From: Cloacibacterium sp046296655
GTDB lineage: Bacteria; Bacteroidota; Bacteroidia; Flavobacteriales; Weeksellaceae
Direction of reading: 5' to 3'
NCBI GenBank assembly: GCA_046296655.1
Contig: JBKBLE010000018.1
Location: 1 to 49,404, forward strand
Length of the DNA stretch: 49,404 nt
This document shows, piece after piece, positions 24,540 through 32,234 of this stretch (positions within the stretch are counted from its first letter, which is position 1; every line of letters starts with the position of its first letter). Made by a program: the position numbers and the translations under genes. The notes beneath the pieces are model-generated. The model had not been told where the DNA came from, made no database searches, and saw only the letters and a list, made by a program, of their open reading frames with translations.

Positions 24540-26544
24540 TGTCTGAAATTAATTTTTTGGCTCTTTCGTCTAACACAGAACGAATTGGGAAAAAGAAAAT
24601 CAGCGGATTTTTAAAGAAATATTTAATGATGCTTCGGTTAAGATTTCTCACCTCACCAAAGTTCACTTTTCTAGAACGAAACGCCAGAAACATCGACAAT
24701 CCAAAACTTACTATAAAGTTTAAGAAACCAATCAAAAATACCGTGACAAAAGCAATAATAAACGTTTGGGTATCGATGGAAAATTCTTTTCCGTATAATC
24801 CTAATGCAAAATTTCCTGCCGCGAAAGTTATGTGACGAATATCTAAATCCAGTCCAAAAAACTTACCGATGGTGGCTGTAGAACCTAAGAAAATCCCTAA
24901 CCAAAGGTTAGACATAATTCCTGCCCAATTTTTAGAATAATATTGTGAAAGATTTTCGGCAAAATTTCTTCCGAAAAGGTAATGGATATAAGGATTTTTG
25001 GCAATTCTCTCTGGAATATTATAAAAAACAGAGGTGTTTCCTACATTTCCTGCAATAATTCCCGAAATGAAAAGATAAACTCCCGCTAAAGCGGCATGTA
25101 ATAAGGCTTTAGAATGAAATGGGTCTAAATCTTTGAGCAGAGTGGAAGATTTTTCAATGGCAAAATTCTGTCCGAAAAGAATTTCTAAACCATAAATAAT
25201 GGCCAACGCAATCGGGAAACTCAGCAATACATTTCCTACAAACGCAATGAACTGACTCCTGAATAATTTGGAAACCAAATGGACAAAATCAAGATAATTT
25301 TTAGAATTATTTTTCCCTTCAGAAAGCACTTTTGCCATCGTTGCAGCAGTCATGGCTGGTTGTTTTGTAGCCAGCGTGAAATTCATTAAATAAATCATAA
25401 TGAAACCCATAGCATAATTAAAAGAGTATAAAAATGCGTGGTAAAATTCACTACCTGGAACATAAGCATACAACATTTTTATAACACAAAGCGCACCTAC
25501 GATAATTCCACCACCACTTGCTTTTTTGAACATTTTAAAATATTCTTTTGGCGAAGTCGTAATGTAATTGGTTCCTGTTTCTGCGGTATGTGTAGTAATG
25601 AGATGCGAAAGCAATGTGGTACTATCGTTAAATAAATCTCGGATGTTATTACGGTGAGATTTATAATCTAAAATATTGATAACCAAATTTTTAGACTTTC
25701 TTATCACGTCTTTTTCATCATCTATGACGAGAAGTTCTAAAATTTCTGAAATACGTTGTAATTGTTGACGAATTTTCAATAAAGACTGATTGGTTTTACC
25801 AGAAATTCCGTATTTAGAAGCATTTTTGAACGCTTTGCTGATGAAAGCAAAACATTGTTGAAGATAAATTTTAATTTGCTTATAATGGCTATCTTTAGAA
25901 GTAAGAACGATGGCTTGATTCTTTTTGAAATCGCTGATGAGAATATCTAATTCATCTTGTAATGCCAAAAATGGATTGTCGAAATTTTTATATTCTGGAG
26001 CCATTTTTAGCACATCTACATCTAAGGCGTTTCCAATAGCTCTCCACGCCAAAATATTCATCGAAAAAAGAAGTTCTTTTTTCACTTTTGGTTGCAAAAT
26101 CATGCGGTCGATTTCTAACATTCTGAAAAGTTCGTCAGACTCTTGTCCAGAAACTTTTTTGATGAATTTAAAATCAGCATTATCTCTGAAAAAGATGTTT
26201 GAAATAATGTTAGAAATAGTATTATCATCTTCTACTGGTGGTAGAAATTTTGACAAAATTCTTTTTCTTAATTCCGGAAAAAAAGCGTTTTCTGAAAGAA
26301 TATTGGCTTCGGTAAGAGAAAGGTTAAAAGCTCTTCCCATAAAGACTGTATTGATGTAATACACCAAGTTTTGTCTTATTTCTTCGTGTTCTTTAAGAAA
26401 AGTTAAAAAATTAGAGAAATTTTCTTTTTGTAAAGAATGAAAAAGCTCTGTAAGAGGTTTTAAATCACGCGTTTCGTTCTTGATAGAAAAATATTTATCA
26501 AGAATCTCTGCTGAACTTTGCGATGTATTGAATTGAAACCTCAC
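24517..26544 (-). CDS. PF10136 family membrane protein (often named site-specific recombinase)
   Basis: 675 residues from a GTG at 26544; an in-frame stop just upstream leaves no earlier choice, and the next ATG is 68 codons in. The N-terminal half is helical and soluble (residues 1-330). The second half contains several membrane segments (for example IIVGALCVIKMLYAYVPG and AGVYLFISGIIAGNVGN). This matches the PF10136 family, whose members carry a recombinase name from early work on a Neisseria gcr gene. No recombinase catalytic motif is visible, and the membrane segments argue against that role. It follows mtgA after 13 bases and probably shares its message. Confidence 0.75.
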   Translation of the reverse strand: MRFQFNTSQSSAEILDKYFSIKNETRDLKPLTELFHSLQKENFSNFLTFLKEHEEIRQNLVYYINTVFMGRAFNLSLTEANILSENAFFPELRKRILSKFLPPVEDDNTISNIISNIFFRDNADFKFIKKVSGQESDELFRMLEIDRMILQPKVKKELLFSMNILAWRAIGNALDVDVLKMAPEYKNFDNPFLALQDELDILISDFKKNQAIVLTSKDSHYKQIKIYLQQCFAFISKAFKNASKYGISGKTNQSLLKIRQQLQRISEILELLVIDDEKDVIRKSKNLVINILDYKSHRNNIRDLFNDSTTLLSHLITTHTAETGTNYITTSPKEYFKMFKKASGGGIIVGALCVIKMLYAYVPGSEFYHAFLYSFNYAMGFIMIYLMNFTLATKQPAMTAATMAKVLSEGKNNSKNYLDFVHLVSKLFRSQFIAFVGNVLLSFPIALAIIYGLEILFGQNFAIEKSSTLLKDLDPFHSKALLHAALAGVYLFISGIIAGNVGNTSVFYNIPERIAKNPYIHYLFGRNFAENLSQYYSKNWAGIMSNLWLGIFLGSTATIGKFFGLDLDIRHITFAAGNFALGLYGKEFSIDTQTFIIAFVTVFLIGFLNFIVSFGLSMFLAFRSRKVNFGEVRNLNRSIIKYFFKNPLIFFFPIRSVLDERAKKLISDTTKHTHP

Positions 26545-26557
26545 GAATTGTCTTTAT

Positions 26558-27202
26558 TTACTCCAAATTTACGTAATTCATTTGTCTCATCACCCAAGAA
26601 TGTCTTCTAGAAAGATAAGAACTCGGATTTTTCGGGTCATATTTTTTAGGATTTGGGAGACAAACTGCAATCCAAGCTGCTTCTGACTTGGTTAAATCTG
26701 CTGCAGATTTCCCAAAATAGTAGTGACTTGCTGCTTCTACCCCGAAAACACCTTGTCCCATTTCTATGGAATTCAGGTAGCGTTCTAAAATAATATCTTT
26801 GCTCCAAACTTTTTCTATGATAATTGTGAAAATAGCTTCCAGACCTTTTCTTACATAACTTCTACCGTTCCAAAGGAAAATATTTTTAGCGGTTTGTTGA
26901 GAAATGGTACTTCCACCTTTTAATTTTTTTCCTTTTTGATTATCGGCAAATGCTTTTTGGATGGCTTGAAAATCAAAACCATTATGTCTGTAAAAATTCT
27001 GATCTTCGCTAGCAATGACAGCCTTTTTTACGTTTCTTCCCATTTCATCAAAACTGATGTAATCTCTGTCTAGTTTTTGATATTTCACCAAACCTTCTAT
27101 TTGCGTAATGGTAATAATAGGATTAAAAAATCTTCCCCAAATAATAGAAAAAATGCTGATGATGGCAATGGTATATAATAGTTTCTTAATAAATTTCCAC
27201 AT
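26558..27202 (-). CDS. mtgA: Monofunctional biosynthetic peptidoglycan transglycosylase
   Basis: 214 residues from the ATG at 27202 (a TTG at 27238 would lengthen it). One N-terminal membrane segment precedes a GT51 glycosyltransferase domain with the catalytic Glu at residue 66 (ASEDQNFYRHNG). The GGSTISQQTAKN motif, KDIILERYLNSIEMGQG and the YYFGKSAADL segment are further GT51 hallmarks. It polymerises lipid II glycan strands on the outer face of the inner membrane. No transpeptidase domain follows, as expected for MtgA. Co-transcribed with the PF10136 gene by spacing. Confidence 0.9.
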   Translation of the reverse strand: MWKFIKKLLYTIAIISIFSIIWGRFFNPIITITQIEGLVKYQKLDRDYISFDEMGRNVKKAVIASEDQNFYRHNGFDFQAIQKAFADNQKGKKLKGGSTISQQTAKNIFLWNGRSYVRKGLEAIFTIIIEKVWSKDIILERYLNSIEMGQGVFGVEAASHYYFGKSAADLTKSEAAWIAVCLPNPKKYDPKNPSSYLSRRHSWVMRQMNYVNLE

Positions 27203-27247
27203 AGAAATGTAATCTATAATAGTTGATTTAAGTTGCAAAAATAACGA

Positions 27248-28294
27248 CTAATTCAGTTTTTTCATATACAATAATGAATCTTTTGGAAAAATCTCTGGAT
27301 GAAAAATTTTTATATAATCTTTCAAAACTAAATCTGCTCTCACCACTCCACTTTCGAAATAATCATTGGCAGAACCTTTTTCTCTACCAGCAATCGTGTA
27401 AATATCGCCTTTTTGATAGACTTTCATCTTCGCATAATTCGGGTTGATTTGGAGTAAATCTTTCTTGTTTTTATGATTTCCTACATTTACCCAAAATTCT
27501 GCATTTTCGGCTCTAGAAAAGACTTCTTCGAAACTTTTCGGGGTAGATTTAGATTCAGAATTATCTCCAAAAATATATTGGGCATTTGCATCTTTTATAA
27601 AATTTGCGATTTGAGAGTTTCCACCAGCTACAAACCATTGATTTCCGTAGATTTCATTGGTCAAAACTTGCGGTTTATTCGTAGATTTTGCTGCTAAATT
27701 CTTATACGAATTATAATTTTTTTCAATTTCTGAATATTTTTCTAATGCTTCTTTTTCTTTACCGAGAAGTTTACCGAAAACCTCTATTATTTTTGCTTTT
27801 TCTAAAGGTTTCTCTTCTAAATATTCATCAATAAAGATAATTTCTATTCCGTTTTTCTTTAAAATTTCATAAGTATTCTCGAAACTGGCAACGTAATTGG
27901 TAAAAATAGCATCTGGTTGATACGCAATGATTTTTTCTACATTGTATTTTTGTTCGTTTCCGATGTTTTGAATTTTATTTTCTTGAATACTTTTCTGTAT
28001 TTTCTCTGAAAAAATATATTCTGGACTGGAAACGCCAATGATTTTTTCTTCTGCGCCTAATTCTGTAATGTACCCCACTAAACTTGCGTTGAGCAACATA
28101 ATTTTTTGGTACGGCAATTTAGAATGAGGAATTTTATACTGAAGTTTTCCTGATTTTAAGAGTAAAAAATCGCCATTTTCTTTGAACTGAATGTTTTTAG
28201 AAATAAGAATCCAATCTGTGGACAATTGATAAGTTTCTTTTTTACAAGAAATTACCATCAATAACGCAAAAAAAGCAAAAAAATATGATTTCAT
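27248..28294 (-). CDS. ABC transporter substrate-binding lipoprotein (BtuF/FhuD-like)
   Basis: A 348-residue lipoprotein (Cys at residue 17 in VISCKKE) with the two-lobed helical-backbone fold of metal-chelate binding proteins. Typical segments are LNASLVGYITELGAEEKIIG, AYQPDAIFTNY and GNQWFVAGGNSQIANF. It should bind a corrinoid, haem or ferric siderophore in the periplasm. It is an orphan: no BtuC/BtuD-like permease, ATPase or TonB-dependent receptor is near, and no cobalamin riboswitch was seen upstream. The partner components must lie elsewhere. Confidence 0.8.
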   Translation of the reverse strand: MKSYFFAFFALLMVISCKKETYQLSTDWILISKNIQFKENGDFLLLKSGKLQYKIPHSKLPYQKIMLLNASLVGYITELGAEEKIIGVSSPEYIFSEKIQKSIQENKIQNIGNEQKYNVEKIIAYQPDAIFTNYVASFENTYEILKKNGIEIIFIDEYLEEKPLEKAKIIEVFGKLLGKEKEALEKYSEIEKNYNSYKNLAAKSTNKPQVLTNEIYGNQWFVAGGNSQIANFIKDANAQYIFGDNSESKSTPKSFEEVFSRAENAEFWVNVGNHKNKKDLLQINPNYAKMKVYQKGDIYTIAGREKGSANDYFESGVVRADLVLKDYIKIFHPEIFPKDSLLYMKKLN

Positions 28295-28318
28295 TCTTCA
28301 AAGAAAGCAAAAAAGTAT

Positions 28319-28326
28319 TATATTTG
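28319..28326 (+). promoter_or_regulatory. -7 promoter box for the tRNA gene
   Basis: TATATTTG fits TAnnTTTG exactly and lies 13 bases before the tRNA 5' end. No clear -33 element. Confidence 0.5.
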
Positions 28327-28339
28327 CAAACCGAATTTC

Positions 28340-28413
28340 GGCCTCGTGGCGCAACTGAATAGCGCATCTGATTACGGCTCAGAAGGTTACAGGTTTGAAT
28401 CCTGTCGAGGTCA
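28340..28413 (+). tRNA. tRNA-Arg (anticodon ACG)
   Basis: A complete 74-nt cloverleaf: acceptor GGCCTCG/CGAGGTC (one G-U), D stem GCGC/GCGC, anticodon stem TCTGA/TCAGA with loop TTACGGC, and T stem ACAGG/CCTGT with loop TTTGAAT. The anticodon ACG, usually edited to ICG, reads CGN Arg codons. CCA is not encoded. Confidence 0.95.
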
Positions 28414-28415
28414 CA

Positions 28416-28443
28416 AAAATCCCAAGAATTTTCTTGGGATTTT
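28416..28443 (+). terminator. Terminator of the tRNA-Arg gene
   Basis: Arms 28416-28428 and 28431-28443 (AAAATCCCAAGAA and its complement) form a perfect stem closed by a very short loop, followed by further T. It begins 3 bases after the tRNA. Confidence 0.85.
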
Positions 28444-28514
28444 CTTTTTGGAAGAAATTCCAATTTTATAAAATCAATCGTTCTTACGGAACTCTATTTT
28501 CAAAATATTATCTC

Positions 28515-28522
28515 TATTTTTG
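28515..28522 (+). promoter_or_regulatory. -7 promoter box for the GldA-like ATPase gene
   Basis: TATTTTTG fits TAnnTTTG and lies 36 bases before the ATG at 28559. Confidence 0.45.
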
Positions 28523-28558
28523 CGTTAACAAATTACTATTTCTTATTACAGATTACTT

Positions 28559-29269
28559 ATGTCTTTAGAAATCAAAAATCTTACAAAAAAATTTGGTGAA
28601 CAAACAGCGCTTCACAACATCAATTTAGATATTCACAAAAATGAAATCATAGGACTTTTAGGACCGAATGGTGCGGGAAAATCTACCTTGATGAAATCTA
28701 TTGTGGGTGCTCTAAAAATAGATGAAGGAGAAATTATTTTTGATGGAAAAAACATTACCGAAAACGAAACGGAAGTAAAGAAAAACATCGGTTTTTTGCC
28801 AGAAAATAATCCACTATATTTGGAAATGTATGTGAAAGAATATTTGCAATTCGTGGCAGATATTCATCAAATTCCTAAAGAAAAAGTAGATGAAATCATA
28901 GATTTAGTAGGCATTACTCCCGAAAAATCAAAGAAAATTTCTCAATTATCAAAAGGTTACAAACAGCGTGTTGGCTTGGCTCAAGCTATTCTTCACGCTC
29001 CAGATTTATTGATTCTAGATGAACCTACTAATGGTCTTGACCCGAATCAAATTCTAGAAATTAGAAATGTAATTAAAGAAATTGGCAAAGAAAAAACCGT
29101 AATTCTCTCTACTCACATTATGCAAGAAGTAGAAGCGCTCTGTACTAGAGTGATTTTGATTCATCAAGGAAACATTGTTCAAGATGCTGATATTGCAGAT
29201 TTCAAAGGGAAATTCAATAATTTAGAAGAAGCTTTTGCTCATTATACCAGCGTAAAAATAGAAGACTAA
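28559..29269 (+). CDS. ABC transporter ATPase, GldA-like
   Basis: A 236-residue ATPase with all motifs intact: Walker A GPNGAGKST (35-43), signature LSKGYKQ, Walker B LLILDEPTNGLD, and the H-loop in LSTHIMQEVEAL. The stretches GFLPENNPLYLEMYVKEYL and DPNQILEIR are close to GldA, the ATPase of the gliding-associated GldAFG transporter. It is about 60 residues shorter than typical GldA at the C-terminus. No GldF/GldG permease lies beside it. Its stop codon overlaps that of the convergent ThrE subunit by 4 bases. It may work with any ABC-2 permease of the cell. Confidence 0.8.
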   Translation: MSLEIKNLTKKFGEQTALHNINLDIHKNEIIGLLGPNGAGKSTLMKSIVGALKIDEGEIIFDGKNITENETEVKKNIGFLPENNPLYLEMYVKEYLQFVADIHQIPKEKVDEIIDLVGITPEKSKKISQLSKGYKQRVGLAQAILHAPDLLILDEPTNGLDPNQILEIRNVIKEIGKEKTVILSTHIMQEVEALCTRVILIHQGNIVQDADIADFKGKFNNLEEAFAHYTSVKIED

Positions 29270-29778
29270 TCGTTTTCTATTTTTCTTTTGTGGGCAAATT
29301 TCAGCATTTTCACACTCGATTGTCTGAAAAGCAATACACTGATGGAAATTCCCACTGCCAAACAAAACAATAAAGAAGCGGTAAGAACCAAATTGTGAAA
29401 AGTATTGTCTAAATCTTGAGGATTTCTGACTAATCCGCTTTCGTCTGTCAATCGAATGAAGCCCAACATGGTTTTGTAGGCGTACATTCCGGGAATCATG
29501 GTAATGCAAGCTGGCATGGTAAAAACAATAGGCGGAGTGTGAACTCTATGCGCCAAAACAATTCCCAATAAACCTATAAGAACAGTTCCGGAAAGTGTAG
29601 AAGTTATTAACCCTAAACCAACTCCTTCGTACAAAGTAAAACGCAAAGCGTGACCTAAACCACCTAATAATCCTGCGATTAATAAAACTCTGTTTGGCGT
29701 GTTAAACAAACTTCCAAAACCAATGGCTACACAAAATGCGAAGCTAAAATCCTTTATGATTAATAGAAAAAAATCCAT
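29266..29778 (-). CDS. Threonine/serine exporter small subunit (ThrE C-terminal half, YjjB-like)
   Basis: 170 residues from the ATG at 29778; a TTG at 29802 would overlap the upstream gene. About five hydrophobic segments are present, with the motif PPIVFTMPACITMIPGMYAY (about residues 83-102) typical of the ThrE_2/DUF3815 family. It forms one exporter with the larger subunit encoded one base upstream. Thr/Ser export is the role of the fused ThrE of Corynebacterium; split pairs (YjjP/YjjB) also carry succinate in E. coli, so the substrate is open. Confidence 0.85.
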   Translation of the reverse strand: MDFFLLIIKDFSFAFCVAIGFGSLFNTPNRVLLIAGLLGGLGHALRFTLYEGVGLGLITSTLSGTVLIGLLGIVLAHRVHTPPIVFTMPACITMIPGMYAYKTMLGFIRLTDESGLVRNPQDLDNTFHNLVLTASLLFCLAVGISISVLLFRQSSVKMLKFAHKRKIEND

Positions 29779-29779
29779 T

Positions 29780-30574
29780 TTAGTAAAAATTATTAATTCC
29801 AAAAATTAGAATGCTCAAAGCCATTCCTGCAGCAATACACAATAAGAGAAATCCCGAATAAAAACCTCTTGCAATCGCTGTTGCAACGTATCCTTCGATT
29901 AAATCTATAACGGCATTTACCAATTGAACTCCCGGAACCAAATACAGCACTGAAGTAGCCAAGGCTTTTTCGGGGATCGCTCCTATTCCATAAAAAACAT
30001 TGATGGAAGCAATAAAACTGGTAACAAATGCTCCACCACTAATCGCTAACATCACATTAAATTTTCGTTTTGAAATTTCTTGTCTAGCAATTAATCCCAG
30101 CATAGAAGCAAAAAACGCAAAAGTGGCATCTATAAAATCTCCTTTGGCTAAAATACAAAGAGATGCACAAGCAATTCCTACTCCTAGAACAATTTGAATT
30201 CGTTTATGATGAGAAAGTTTCTTAATTTTTTCAAACTCGCTTTTCACATGTTGATAGTTTAAATGATCGCTCACCACCTTCCAAGAAAGCAAACTTATTT
30301 CATTGAGAATCCCGAAATGTACACCATGACTTGGTAATCTTTTATAATGAGTAGCGGTTTCCGAAGGGTTGTTTCTCATTTTAGTGGTGAGAATAATTCC
30401 ATTGAAAGAATAAAAGATTTCTATATCTACCCCGAAAACATCTGCAATACGCTTTATATTTCGGTCTATTCTACCACAATGCGCACCTGCAACCATCAAT
30501 GTAGAGCCTATATCTAAGAGTAAATCATTATATTTTTCGATTAAAGGTTTCTCTTGCAACATTTCTGATTTCAT
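29780..30574 (-). CDS. Threonine/serine exporter large subunit (ThrE N-terminal half, YjjP-like)
   Basis: A 264-residue protein: a soluble N-terminal part of about 115 residues (LLLDIGSTLMVAGAHCGRID start), then five membrane segments. The motif LYLVPGVQLVNAVIDLIEGY (about residues 208-227) identifies the ThrE_1 (PF06738) family. With the next gene it makes a split ThrE exporter in the inner membrane. A TAACTTTG promoter box lies 17 bases upstream. Confidence 0.85.
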   Translation of the reverse strand: MKSEMLQEKPLIEKYNDLLLDIGSTLMVAGAHCGRIDRNIKRIADVFGVDIEIFYSFNGIILTTKMRNNPSETATHYKRLPSHGVHFGILNEISLLSWKVVSDHLNYQHVKSEFEKIKKLSHHKRIQIVLGVGIACASLCILAKGDFIDATFAFFASMLGLIARQEISKRKFNVMLAISGGAFVTSFIASINVFYGIGAIPEKALATSVLYLVPGVQLVNAVIDLIEGYVATAIARGFYSGFLLLCIAAGMALSILIFGINNFY

Positions 30575-30591
30575 CTTAAGTTTTTACTGCG

Positions 30592-30599
30592 CAAAGTTA
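30592..30599 (-). promoter_or_regulatory. -7 promoter box for the split thrE operon
   Basis: TAACTTTG on the - strand fits TAnnTTTG, 17 bases before the ATG at 30574. Confidence 0.5.
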
Positions 30600-30645
30600 G
30601 GAATTCCTAATACGCTAAGATTAATAAATAAACCTATTTTATATA

Positions 30646-30677
30646 ATAAAAAAACAGTTGCAATTTTCATTGCAACT
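30646..30677 (-). terminator. Terminator of the beta-barrel protein gene
   Basis: Stem 30656-30664 with 30669-30677 (AGTTGCAAT and complement), loop TTTC. An A-run on the left gives T-run termination on the - strand. T on the right may make it work both ways. Confidence 0.75.
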
Positions 30678-30694
30678 ATTTTTATTTTCTAATT

Positions 30695-32113
30695 TTATTT
30701 ATCATAATAACATTCCTTTCTAGCTCTTCGAGATTCTGAACTGTCCCAAAAAGGATAAATTTTAAATCCAAAATAGACATCAAAAGAATTAAACTTATCT
30801 TGTCTAAAAAAAACGGGCAAAATATTATCGCTTCCTATAAAAAATGGCCCAAATCTAAGATATGCGCCCAATTGAGGTTTTTTATACTCAAATAAGGATA
30901 ATTGTGCAGCATAGGTTATTAAACGGTGCGTTTTAGCTAAATTTATATAAAACAGATTAGGCGTTTTAAAAGCATACCTATACAATGGTAGTCTTTGATT
31001 AATTCCCAGAGTTACATATCTATTTTTAAGAAGATTTCCACTATAAGATAAATGCAAAGCAGTAGGCAATGCAACTGTAAACTGAGTTCCAACAAGAGAA
31101 GCGTTTGGATCACCATAAACATGCGAACTTAGTTCTTGCAAAAAATCTGAAATATTTGTAAATTTCTGAAAATCAGTGGTTCTATTAATCAAAAATGGAT
31201 CACCTTTAAAAATATGTTTTTCTCCATTGACTTTAATGAAACCTATGTCCGTAACAGAAAAAGCCAATTTTTGTAAATACTCTCCTTCTTCTTTGTCATA
31301 ATCTCCGTAATCTACATATGTAAAACCCATATCGCCACCTATAGAGTGTCCATAATCTTTGGGTTCATAACTATTATTATCAAAGTTGACAGAAGTAGTA
31401 ACCAAAGCTTCTACATCATAATGATTGTATTCGAAAGTTGCGGAAGCTTCATCATATTTGAAATCAAATGAATTTTTCTCTTTAACTATTAATGCATCCC
31501 AAACTTTAGAGTGTTTAAAATTTAATCCAATATTAAACTCAGAAGACTTTGTTTGAAAAAAAGACTTAGAAATAAAAAAATTATTTTCTTGCAAAGTGGC
31601 CAAACTTCCTGAAAAAGGTTTAAAATCTATGGCAAATGATGGCTGATGAACAAAATTATCATATTTATAATTTTCGTCTAGATTAAAGGAATTACCAAAA
31701 GTTCTTAATCTGGTATAAAATCCTGCTGCAAAATCTTGGTCTTTAATTTTGAATTTTACGGCAATTGCTGGACCTAAAACATCTGCTTGAAAATGACCAT
31801 CAAATTTATTATGAACAGCAAAACCAATAGTATTCTTAGGTAAATCAGGCGAACTTTTACCATCATTCACAACAAAATCCTTTTCTCCCAAAATACCTAA
31901 AACATTCTGTTTAGAGATATATCCATAATTATTGTTCAAAAACACATCAGTAGAAATAATATTTAATTCCCAAGGATTAGAACTTTGTAAAAAAGATGAT
32001 GGATTTCCTTGTATTGCATTGGTAAATATAAAACCATCATTAAAAACTCCTGTAGTATTTTGAGAGAAAAAACTCTGATATAGTAACAAGATTAATAAAA
32101 AATATTTTTTCAT
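30695..32113 (-). CDS. Outer membrane beta-barrel protein, DUF5723-like
   Basis: A 472-residue protein with a signal peptide (MKKYFLLILLLYQSFFSQ), then strands of alternating hydrophobic and polar residues, many Tyr/Phe/Asn, and N-terminal text (NAIQGNPSSFLQSSNPWELN) like the DUF5723/PorV-FadL type of Bacteroidota outer membrane proteins. It ends in a Cys-containing tail rather than the usual terminal Phe. The exact function is unknown. It is monocistronic with its own terminator. Confidence 0.7.
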   Translation of the reverse strand: MKKYFLLILLLYQSFFSQNTTGVFNDGFIFTNAIQGNPSSFLQSSNPWELNIISTDVFLNNNYGYISKQNVLGILGEKDFVVNDGKSSPDLPKNTIGFAVHNKFDGHFQADVLGPAIAVKFKIKDQDFAAGFYTRLRTFGNSFNLDENYKYDNFVHQPSFAIDFKPFSGSLATLQENNFFISKSFFQTKSSEFNIGLNFKHSKVWDALIVKEKNSFDFKYDEASATFEYNHYDVEALVTTSVNFDNNSYEPKDYGHSIGGDMGFTYVDYGDYDKEEGEYLQKLAFSVTDIGFIKVNGEKHIFKGDPFLINRTTDFQKFTNISDFLQELSSHVYGDPNASLVGTQFTVALPTALHLSYSGNLLKNRYVTLGINQRLPLYRYAFKTPNLFYINLAKTHRLITYAAQLSLFEYKKPQLGAYLRFGPFFIGSDNILPVFFRQDKFNSFDVYFGFKIYPFWDSSESRRARKECYYDK

Positions 32114-32148
32114 AATAACACTATCTTCATATTAAACGTAAATTTCGT

Positions 32149-32185
32149 AAAAAAATTCTCACTCCAATATTTAGGAGTGAGAATT
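32149..32185 (-). terminator. Terminator of the RND efflux operon
   Basis: A 12-bp perfect stem (32154-32165 with 32174-32185) and 8-nt loop, followed on the - strand by a T-run. It lies 50 bases after the RND pump stop at 32235. Confidence 0.85.
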
Positions 32186-32234
32186 CTCAAAATAAACTAT
32201 TAAAACAAAACTATGAATAGTGTAATTAAAGCAA

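Noticed and set aside
27248..28340. Cobalamin riboswitch upstream of the BtuF-like gene
   Set aside because: The gap to the tRNA is only 45 bases and shows no fitting structure.
28242..28463. 73-codon open frame on the - strand over the tRNA region
   Set aside because: It lies across the tRNA-Arg gene and its terminator, which are certain.
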